A DNA stretch of 55,720 bases from Methylococcaceae bacterium UBA975 (lineage in GTDB: Bacteria > Pseudomonadota > Gammaproteobacteria > Methylococcales > Cycloclasticaceae), in assembly GCA_002292375.1 (NCBI GenBank), contig DBBV01000002.1, positions 1 to 55,720 of the forward strand. Reading direction: 5' to 3'. A program made the translations under genes and the position numbers. The notes under the pieces were generated by a model that saw only the letters and a list, made by a program, of their open reading frames with translations, was not told the origin of the DNA and did not search any database. Positions 49,262 to 55,720 of this stretch are shown piece after piece (position 1 is the first letter of the stretch; every line of letters starts with the position of its first letter).

Positions 49262-51496
49262 ATGACTCAACAATTTGAAAATATCGAAACCATCGCGCTA
49301 CAAGAGTTTACCGAAAAAGCGTATTTAGATTATTCGATGTACGTTATTTTAGACCGTGCGCTACCACATATTGCCGATGGTTTAAAACCCGTGCAACGGC
49401 GTATTGTTTACGCGATGTCCGAACTCGGCTTATCTAACCAAGCCAAATTTAAAAAGTCGGCTCGAACGGTCGGTGATGTCTTGGGTAAATTTCACCCGCA
49501 CGGTGATTCAGCGTGTTATGAGGCGATGGTACACATGGCGCAACCCTTTGCTTACCGCTACCCCCTCGTGGACGGACAGGGTAACTGGGGCTCGCCTGAC
49601 GACCCTAAGTCGTTTGCCGCGATGCGTTACACAGAATCGCGTTTAGCACCGTATGCTGAAAGTCTGCTGAGCGAATTAGGGCAGGGCACCGTTGATTGGA
49701 AAGATAATTTTGATGGTACTTTACAAGAACCTTGTCTTTTACCTGCACGGTTACCCAATTTATTATTGAATGGGGTCACGGGTATTGCCGTTGGCATGTC
49801 GACCGATATTCCCCCGCATAACTTGAACGAGGTAGCCACAGCGTGTATACGCCTATTAGACGAGCCGAGTGTGGACATAGGCCATTTGATGGAGCATATA
49901 AAAGGGCCAGATTTTCCTACCGAAGCCGAAATAATTACCTCACCAGAAGAGATTCGCAGCTTATATGAAAAGGGGACAGGTGGTTTGCGCGCGCGTGCCC
50001 GTTATGAAATGGAGCAAGGCCAAATCATCGTGACGGCGTTACCTTTTCAAGTTTCTGGCGCCAAAGTGTTAGAACAAATTGCGGCGCAAATGCAGGCAAA
50101 AAAGCTACCGATCGTTGAGGATTTACGCGACGAGTCAGATCACGAGAACCCTACACGTTTAGTGATCGTGCCACGATCAAACAGGGTGGATATTGAGCAA
50201 TTGATGTCGCATTTGTTTGCCACCACGGATTTAGAACGCACTTATCGGGTTAACTTTAATGTGATCGGCCTATCGGGCAAACCACAGGTTAAAAATTTAA
50301 AAGAGTTGTTAATCGAATGGCTGACTTATCGCATTGAAACAGTCAGAAAACGGTTGGAATATCGCTTAGATAAGGTGAATGATCGGCTACACATTTTAGA
50401 CGGGCTGTTAATCGCTTACCTAAATATTGATGATGTGATTCAAATTATCCGCGAAGAAGACAAGCCAAAAGAAGCCCTCATGTTGCGTTTTGGCATTACC
50501 GATGTACAGGCGCATGCGATACTTGAAATTAAACTGCGCCAATTGGCCAAGCTAGAAGAGTTTAAAATCCGTGCTGAACAGCAAGAATTAAGTGATGAAC
50601 GGGATGGATTAGAAAAAATCCTAAACTCTAAACAACGGTTACGCACCCTGGTTAAAAATGAAATTCAGGCCGACGCAGCGCTTTATGGTGATGCGCGACG
50701 TTCACCGATCGTAAACCGTGACTTGGCACAAGCCTTAGATGAAAGGGCGCTAATTCCTAATGAAGCGATGACCGTTGTTATTTCACAAAAAGGCTGGGTC
50801 CGTGCGGCTAAAGGACATGATATAGACCCGATGAGTTTGGCGTTTCGTTCAGGAGATCACTACCTGGCCTCTGCCCAAGGGCGTAGTAATAGTTTGGTGT
50901 ACTTTTTGGATTCGAGCGGACGGGTTTATAATTTACCCATCCACGGTTTGCCGTCTGCCCGCGGTCAGGGGGAACCACTGACTGGGAATTTAAAGCCAGC
51001 TGCGGGTGCAATGTTCGTGGACGTGATCAGTGGTAAAGATGAACATATTATGTTGGCCTCCAGTGCGGGTTATGGTTTTGTTACCCAGCTTGCCGAGCTA
51101 CAAACAAAAAATAAAGCGGGTAAAGCCTTAATAAGTTTGCCGCAGGATGCAAGCGTGCTACCGGCTGCTTTATTTGAGTCGACAGAGGCTTTGGTGGCCG
51201 TTGTAACAAAGCAGGGGCGGTTGTTAATTTTTCCCGTAAACGAGGTGCCTGAATTGGCTCGCGGTAAGGGCAATAAGTTAATTCAAATACCAACTAAAGA
51301 TTTAAAATCAGGTGACGATGCCGTGCTGGGCTTTTGTGTGTTGGAAGCGCATCAATCTATTCGTATTCACGCAGGAAAAAGGCACATTAATTTAAAACTG
51401 GCTGATTTGCAGGCTTATCAAGGTAAGCGTGCGCAACGTGGTAATAAATTACCTCGCGGTTATCAAAATCCGGATGCGATCGAGTTGATTTGTTGA
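49262..51496 (+). CDS. parC: DNA topoisomerase IV subunit A
   Basis: Cleavage and rejoining subunit of topoisomerase IV. 744 residues. The quinolone-resistance region is HPHGDSACYEAMVHMAQPF with the wild-type Ser83 and Glu87 (E. coli Ser80/Glu84), and the catalytic Tyr123 is in AAMRYTESRLAPYAE. The tower and coiled coil are followed by a degenerate beta-pinwheel with five to six blades and no GyrA box, as expected of ParC. parE-parC adjacency is kept, unlike E. coli where genes lie between them. Confidence 0.97.
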   Translation: MTQQFENIETIALQEFTEKAYLDYSMYVILDRALPHIADGLKPVQRRIVYAMSELGLSNQAKFKKSARTVGDVLGKFHPHGDSACYEAMVHMAQPFAYRYPLVDGQGNWGSPDDPKSFAAMRYTESRLAPYAESLLSELGQGTVDWKDNFDGTLQEPCLLPARLPNLLLNGVTGIAVGMSTDIPPHNLNEVATACIRLLDEPSVDIGHLMEHIKGPDFPTEAEIITSPEEIRSLYEKGTGGLRARARYEMEQGQIIVTALPFQVSGAKVLEQIAAQMQAKKLPIVEDLRDESDHENPTRLVIVPRSNRVDIEQLMSHLFATTDLERTYRVNFNVIGLSGKPQVKNLKELLIEWLTYRIETVRKRLEYRLDKVNDRLHILDGLLIAYLNIDDVIQIIREEDKPKEALMLRFGITDVQAHAILEIKLRQLAKLEEFKIRAEQQELSDERDGLEKILNSKQRLRTLVKNEIQADAALYGDARRSPIVNRDLAQALDERALIPNEAMTVVISQKGWVRAAKGHDIDPMSLAFRSGDHYLASAQGRSNSLVYFLDSSGRVYNLPIHGLPSARGQGEPLTGNLKPAAGAMFVDVISGKDEHIMLASSAGYGFVTQLAELQTKNKAGKALISLPQDASVLPAALFESTEALVAVVTKQGRLLIFPVNEVPELARGKGNKLIQIPTKDLKSGDDAVLGFCVLEAHQSIRIHAGKRHINLKLADLQAYQGKRAQRGNKLPRGYQNPDAIELIC

Positions 51497-51511
51497 AAAC
51501 CGACCCCATTT
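51484..51511 (+). promoter_or_regulatory. Sigma-32-like promoter of htpX
   Basis: GTTGATT (51484-51490), 13-base spacer, CCCCATTT (51504-51511). The -10 is a perfect RpoH box; the -35 keeps only TTGA. It overlaps the parC stop and lies 33 bp before the htpX ATG. htpX is a known RpoH-class gene in E. coli, which supports the assignment. Confidence 0.6.
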
Positions 51512-51543
51512 ATCTAGTGGATTTAATGTAACGGGACTTACCA

Positions 51544-52425
51544 ATGAAACGAGTTTTTTTATTTCTACTTACTAACTTTGCGATTGTTATCGTACTAGGT
51601 ATTACACTGCGATTACTGGGGGTAGATAGCCTGCTTAGTGACAATGGCAGTGATTTAAATATTAATTCATTGTCTATTTTTGCTGTGGTCTTTGGCATGG
51701 GTGGTTCGTTTATCTCCTTAATGATATCCAAGTGGGCGGCTAAACGTATGTCCGGTGCTAAGGTGATAGAACAGGCCGCTAATGACATTGAACGGTGGTT
51801 GTTGCAAGTGGTCGCTCGGCAAGCCGATGCGGCCAATATTGGGATGCCTGAGGTGGCCATATTTCCCGCTGCGCAACCGAATGCCTTTGCTACGGGGATG
51901 AATAAAAATAATGCACTTGTCGCCGTGAGTGAAGGTTTACTTAGGCATATGAATAAAGACGAGATCGAAGCCGTGTTGGCACATGAAATAAGCCATGTTG
52001 CAAATGGCGATATGGTGACCTTGGCGTTAATTCAAGGCGTGGTGAATACCTTTGTGATTTTCTTTGCACGGATTATCGGACACACCGTCGATCGAGTGGT
52101 GTTTAAAAACCAACGCGGTCATGGAATCGCTTATTTTGTCACTTCGATAGTGGCTGAGTTAGTGTTGGGTGTACTGGCGAGTATTATCGTCATGTGGTTC
52201 TCAAGGCAACGTGAGTTTAGGGCTGATAGCGGCTCTGCGAACCTAGTGGGAAAAGATAAAATGATCGCCGCGCTTAGAAAATTACAACAGGCATCCAATC
52301 CAAATGTGGAACTAGATGATCGTTTAACTGCGTTTGCTATCGCTGGAAAGCGGTCGGGCTTTTCACGCTTATTTATGTCGCACCCGCCTCTACATGAAAG
52401 GATTGAGGCCTTACAACGGTTATAA
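51544..52425 (+). CDS. htpX: Heat-shock membrane protease HtpX
   Basis: M48 zinc metalloprotease of the inner membrane that cleaves misfolded membrane proteins, parallel to FtsH. 293 residues. Two N-terminal helices (FLFLLTNFAIVIVLGITLRL and LSIFAVVFGMGGSFISLMIS), the active site HEISH (His147, Glu148, His151), two further helices in the middle, and the third-ligand region in REFRADSGSANLVG. Length and motifs are normal. It is expressed from a sigma-32-like promoter and ends in a bidirectional terminator. Confidence 0.95.
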   Translation: MKRVFLFLLTNFAIVIVLGITLRLLGVDSLLSDNGSDLNINSLSIFAVVFGMGGSFISLMISKWAAKRMSGAKVIEQAANDIERWLLQVVARQADAANIGMPEVAIFPAAQPNAFATGMNKNNALVAVSEGLLRHMNKDEIEAVLAHEISHVANGDMVTLALIQGVVNTFVIFFARIIGHTVDRVVFKNQRGHGIAYFVTSIVAELVLGVLASIIVMWFSRQREFRADSGSANLVGKDKMIAALRKLQQASNPNVELDDRLTAFAIAGKRSGFSRLFMSHPPLHERIEALQRL

Positions 52426-52452
52426 AAAACCCAGCTAAATTAACTGGGTTTT
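52426..52452. terminator. Bidirectional terminator between htpX and fumarase gene
   Basis: AAAACCCAG (52426-52434) and CTGGGTTTT (52444-52452) form a 9-bp stem with a 9-base loop. A-rich and T-rich ends give short U-runs in both directions. It overlaps the htpX stop on one side and is 23 bp beyond the fumarase stop on the other. Confidence 0.8.
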
Positions 52453-52474
52453 AAAACATAGCGAAATTTTTTGT

Positions 52475-53998
52475 TTACCCGGCTATTACTGGAATACCAG
52501 CGATTCTAGATTTCCATTTAGCGGGACCGGTTTGGTGTACGGATTCGCCTTTTGCATCAACCGCCACCGTAACAGGCATATCTTCGACATAGAATTCCCG
52601 TATGGCTTCCATACCCAAATCTTCAAATGCCACGAGCTTAGATTCTTTGATCGCCTTAGATACTAGGTACGCGGCACCGCCAACAGCCATCAGGTAGGTG
52701 GCTTTATGTTTTTTGATCGCTTCAATGGCGGCAGGGCCACGTTCGGCTTTACCAATCATGCCGAGTAAGCCGGTTTTATCCAGCATCATTTCAGTATATT
52801 TATCCATGCGTGTTGCGGTAGTTGGTCCGGCGGGGCCAACAATTTCCTCTCGCACAGGATCAACTGGGCCGACGTAATAGATGAATTTATTCCTAAAGTC
52901 GACGCCATCGGGTAAGGCTTCGCCTCTTGCGAACATATCGGCGATACGTTTATGCGCTGCATCACGCCCGGTTAACATATGGCCGGTCAATAATAAGCGG
53001 TCACCGGGTAGCCAGCTTTGCGCTTCTTCGTCTGTAATATTATCCAGATTAACGTGTTTGGTTTGCGCGTCGGGGGCCCAGGCGATATCAGGCCAATCGT
53101 CGAGTTTAGGCGGTTCGATATAAGAGGGGCCGCTACCGTCAAGCACAAAATGTGCATGGCGCGTTGCCGCGCAATTTGGAATCATCGCAACGGGTAAAGA
53201 CGCAGCATGGGTCGGCATATGATTGATTTTAACGTCTAGTACGGTAGTTAAACCGCCTAAGCCTTGTGCGCCTATGCCCAAAGCGTTGACTTTTTCGTAT
53301 AACTCAATGCGCAGTTCTTCAGCGCGGTCATTGGGGCCGCGCTTAATTAGGTCTTGAATATCGATATGTTGCATTAACGATTCTTTGGCCAACTTCATGG
53401 CCATTTCTGCGGTACCGCCAACACCAATACCCAGAATCCCCGGTGGGCACCAACCAGCGCCCATGGTTGGAACCGTTTTAAGCACCCAGTCTACCAGGCT
53501 GTCGTTTGGGTTGAGCATAACAAATTTTGATTTATTCTCAGAGCCGCCCCCTTTAGCAGCCACGTGTACGCTAACGGTGTTGCCGGGAACAACTTTCATA
53601 TGCACCACGGCAGGGGTGTTGTCTCCGGTGTTTTTACGTGTACCAAGCGGGTCAGCTACTATCGAGGCTCTTAATACGTTGTCTGGGTGATTGTAGGCCC
53701 GCCTGACGCCTTCATTACACATGTCTTCCAGACTCATCGTCGCTTGCCACTGAATATCCATGCCGATTTCAACAAATAAGTTGGCGATACCGGTGTCTTG
53801 GCAAATGGGACGATGGTCCATCGCACACATGCGCGAGTTGAGTAAAATTTGCGCCATCGCATCCTTTGCAGCGGGAGACTCTTCAAGCTCGTAAGCCTTG
53901 CCTAAGGCTTGAATGTAGTCTTTGGGGTGGTAGTAGGAAATGTACTGAAAAGCCGCGGCGACGCTTTCGATAAAATCGTCTTGTTTAATAAGAGTCAT
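52475..53998 (-). CDS. fumA: Class I fumarate hydratase (Fe-S)
   Basis: Iron-sulfur-dependent hydration of fumarate to malate in the TCA cycle. 507 residues, the FumA/FumB type with fused alpha and beta domains. Cluster cysteines are probably in MDHRPICQDTGIA, GAGWCPPGILGIG and PVAMIPNCAATRHA; the substrate segment is MVGPAGPTTATRMDKYTEM-like (GPAGPTTATRMDKYTEMML) near 380-400, and the beta domain ends with the VTVAVDAKGESVH strand. The 4Fe-4S cluster is oxygen-sensitive in characterised members. A hairpin sits directly upstream and covers the SD. It is paired here with mdh and pckA elsewhere in the window. The symbol is by family, not by synteny. Confidence 0.94.
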   Translation of the reverse strand: MTLIKQDDFIESVAAAFQYISYYHPKDYIQALGKAYELEESPAAKDAMAQILLNSRMCAMDHRPICQDTGIANLFVEIGMDIQWQATMSLEDMCNEGVRRAYNHPDNVLRASIVADPLGTRKNTGDNTPAVVHMKVVPGNTVSVHVAAKGGGSENKSKFVMLNPNDSLVDWVLKTVPTMGAGWCPPGILGIGVGGTAEMAMKLAKESLMQHIDIQDLIKRGPNDRAEELRIELYEKVNALGIGAQGLGGLTTVLDVKINHMPTHAASLPVAMIPNCAATRHAHFVLDGSGPSYIEPPKLDDWPDIAWAPDAQTKHVNLDNITDEEAQSWLPGDRLLLTGHMLTGRDAAHKRIADMFARGEALPDGVDFRNKFIYYVGPVDPVREEIVGPAGPTTATRMDKYTEMMLDKTGLLGMIGKAERGPAAIEAIKKHKATYLMAVGGAAYLVSKAIKESKLVAFEDLGMEAIREFYVEDMPVTVAVDAKGESVHQTGPAKWKSRIAGIPVIAG

Positions 53999-54000
53999 GG

Positions 54001-54031
54001 AATAAACCTGCGTAATTAATCAGGGTTTATT
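54001..54031 (-). promoter_or_regulatory. Hairpin covering the fumarase ribosome-binding site
   Basis: On the minus strand AATAAACC(C)TG (54031-54021) and CAGGTTTATT (54010-54001) pair over 10 bp with one bulged C and a 10-base loop, ending two bases before the fumarase ATG (53998). The only SD-like run, CAGG, is in the descending arm. The same stem, followed by few U residues, could also slow transcription coming from the upstream GGDEF-EAL gene. Confidence 0.55.
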
Positions 54032-54034
54032 GTA

Positions 54035-55720
54035 TCAAATTGAACGATTAGCGGTGTCTTCCATACGCTTTGAAGTGGATAAATTAGGAAAGAACTGCGC
54101 CTCAAACTCTTCTGCTGGCATGGGTTTTCCGTATAAATAGCCTTGTACATAATCGCAGTGCAGACTTTCTAATAAGGCCTTTTGTTCTACTGTTTCGACG
54201 CCTTCAGCAATAACCTCTACCCCCATACTATGGGCTAAAACAATAATGGTCCGAATAATATCGGCATCGACTTTATCCACCAAACTGTTATTAACGAAGG
54301 TGCGATCAATTTTTAATAAATTGATGGGAAAACGTTTTAAATAGCTTAAAGAGGAATAACCGGTTCCAAAATCATCAATCGCTAGTTTGATACCCAATGA
54401 CTTGAATACTTCGAGTTTTTCAATAACCAGCTCCTCGTTGTTCATAACCGAACTTTCGGTTATTTCAAGTTCCAATAAATGACTAGGGAGCTGTGTGGCT
54501 TTAACGATAGATGAGACGGTATCGATAATACCATCGTCTTCTAGTTGGTAAGCCGATAAGTTAACGGCCATCCGAACAGGCTCAATACCTTGGTCTAGCC
54601 AATCCTTAAGGCAGCTACAGGCGGTGGATAACACCCATTCACCAATCATATGAATTTGACCTGTTTCTTCGGATATACCAATAAAGTTATCTGGTGGAAC
54701 CAGACCTTTGTCTGGGTGTTGCCAGCGTACTAAGGCTTCCATGCCCACCAGTTGGCCTGTCTGTAGACTCAATTGAGGCTGATAATAAACTTTAAGTTCA
54801 TTTCGTTCGATTGCATTTCTTAAGTCGTTTTCTAAGCTGAGTCGATGATTGATTTTGTCTTCCATTGAACGGTCATAAAAAACATAAGGTACCCGGGTGT
54901 CTTTTGATTGGTACATTGCAATATCAGCGTTCTTTATCAGATCGCTAATATTGTTGCCGTTAGATGGTGATACGCTAATACCCATGCTGGCACCCAAATG
55001 CATTTCTTTGCCTAAAAATACAAAAGGGCGAGAAATATTTGATTGAATCTTATTAGCGAGTTTTTCAATCACCTCGAACGATTTAATATTAGTTAATGCG
55101 ATAACAAACTCATCACCTCCAAAGCGCGATACAATGTCTTCTTGACGGACACTTCTTGTTAAACGCTCGGCGACGATTTTTAATAATAAATCGCCAGCTT
55201 CGTGGCCATAAGAATCATTGACCAATTTGAAGCGATTGATGTCTAAAAACATCACAGCCATTATGTTTTCTTTTTGATGGTGTTGCTCAAGCGCCTCGGC
55301 AGCCTTTATGCCAAACAGGGCTCTATTCATTAAACCGGTCAAGGGGTCTTTATGTTCTAAATCGGTGATTTGTTTTTCTGTGTTTTTTACAGAAAGTAGG
55401 CGTTGTATGCGTAGGTTAAAAAGCGAAAAATTTAAAGGTTTTGATAAATAGTCACTGGCACCGGCTGCAAACGCACGGTTTATAGAAGCTTCGTTATCTA
55501 AGGCGGTCAGAATAATAATGGGTATGTCTGTTTGTCCAAATTGCTGGGTTATTTTATTACACGTGTCGAACCCGTCCATACCCGGCATAACGGCGTCTAA
55601 AACGACTAAATCCGGTTTTATTCGTTCACAGTACATCAATGCTTGTTCGCCATTAACGACCTCATCGACAAGGTAACCTTGATTTTCTAGATTTTTTTTA
55701 ATGCTTTGTCGAGAATTACG
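54035..55720 (-). CDS. Response regulator with GGDEF and EAL domains (5' end outside window)
   Basis: The reading frame is open to the right edge of the window; 561 residues are visible and about ten N-terminal residues with the first acidic pair of the receiver domain are missing. The REC domain has the phospho-acceptor Asp in LVVLDAVMPGMDG (visible residue 42), Thr in IILTAL and Lys in YLSKP (94). GGDEF is intact (SRFGGDEFVI, visible 201-205), and EAL is intact (MEALVRWQHP, 328-330) with DDFGTGYSSLSYLKRFP and the following Lys region. It would turn a kinase signal into c-di-GMP synthesis or breakdown. A histidine kinase, if local, lies beyond the window. Confidence 0.92.
   Translation of the reverse strand, partial: RNSRQSIKKNLENQGYLVDEVVNGEQALMYCERIKPDLVVLDAVMPGMDGFDTCNKITQQFGQTDIPIIILTALDNEASINRAFAAGASDYLSKPLNFSLFNLRIQRLLSVKNTEKQITDLEHKDPLTGLMNRALFGIKAAEALEQHHQKENIMAVMFLDINRFKLVNDSYGHEAGDLLLKIVAERLTRSVRQEDIVSRFGGDEFVIALTNIKSFEVIEKLANKIQSNISRPFVFLGKEMHLGASMGISVSPSNGNNISDLIKNADIAMYQSKDTRVPYVFYDRSMEDKINHRLSLENDLRNAIERNELKVYYQPQLSLQTGQLVGMEALVRWQHPDKGLVPPDNFIGISEETGQIHMIGEWVLSTACSCLKDWLDQGIEPVRMAVNLSAYQLEDDGIIDTVSSIVKATQLPSHLLELEITESSVMNNEELVIEKLEVFKSLGIKLAIDDFGTGYSSLSYLKRFPINLLKIDRTFVNNSLVDKVDADIIRTIIVLAHSMGVEVIAEGVETVEQKALLESLHCDYVQGYLYGKPMPAEEFEAQFFPNLSTSKRMEDTANRSI

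Noticed and set aside
49499..49531. Quinolone-resistance change in ParC
   Set aside because: Ser83 and Glu87, the usual resistance positions, are wild type.
1..55720. CRISPR array, IS element, prophage, att site or replication origin
   Set aside because: No regularly spaced repeats, transposase, integrase, phage structural genes or DnaA-box cluster were seen.

Overview
The window is a dense stretch of chromosomal core genes from a gammaproteobacterium. The evidence is the gene order grpE-dnaK-dnaJ-dapB-carAB-greA-yhbY/rlmE-ftsH-folP-glmM-tpiA-secG-tRNA-Leu, the xseB-ispA-dxs-folE2 block, BamE next to Fur, and ParE/ParC. The moderate-to-low GC content and an NAD-linked Mo formate dehydrogenase would suit a marine, possibly one-carbon or hydrocarbon-associated relative of the Cycloclasticus/Methylophaga type. 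That placement is an inference from gene content, not a match I could run. I see no IS element, prophage, integron or CRISPR array.

Layout. 0-3.2 kb: tmRNA and smpB (minus), then a sodium-symporter-type transporter and ratA-ratB (plus). 3.2-5.0 kb: leuA behind a roughly 260 bp leader that contains a Leu-rich 44-codon ORF. 5.0-9.5 kb: two tandem hotdog thioesterases and bamE (minus), fur (plus), then recN and nadK (minus). 9.5-14.6 kb: the heat-shock block hrcA, grpE, dnaK, dnaJ, with a CIRCE operator before hrcA and near-consensus sigma-32 promoters before grpE and dnaK. 14.6-22 kb: dapB, a FAD/NAD oxidoreductase, carA, carB, greA, with yhbY convergent. 22.3-28.5 kb: rlmE, ftsH (own sigma-32 promoter), folP, glmM, tpiA, secG and tRNA-Leu(GAG).

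28.5-38.4 kb: a DUF2818 membrane protein directly after tRNA-Leu, where related genomes carry the complex I operon; then mdh, fdhD, and a minus-strand set mobA/fdhA/fused fdhB, followed by pckA and folE2. 38.4-41.5 kb: the isoprenoid genes dxs and ispA, then xseB. 41.6-44.2 kb: a rubrerythrin, a GlpC/HdrB-like iron-sulfur protein and a DUF3501 protein behind a strong promoter with a palindromic operator. 44.2-55.7 kb: a GAF-PAS-PAS-PAS-GGDEF-EAL protein, parE-parC, htpX (sigma-32-like promoter), class I fumarase, and a REC-GGDEF-EAL regulator that runs off the right edge.

How the genes work together. The proteostasis genes (HrcA, GrpE, DnaK, DnaJ, FtsH, HtpX, SmpB/tmRNA, BamE) appear tied together by sigma-32-type promoters, with HrcA as a second layer. 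Formate oxidation (FDH, FdhD, MobA), malate dehydrogenase, fumarase and PEP carboxykinase form a central-carbon cluster. The most interesting items are the leuA leader, whose Leu-codon segment is complementary to the leuA ribosome-binding site; the rubrerythrin/GlpC-like/DUF3501 cluster with its operator; the apparent excision of the nuo operon; and hairpins that touch the fumarase and carA translation-start regions.
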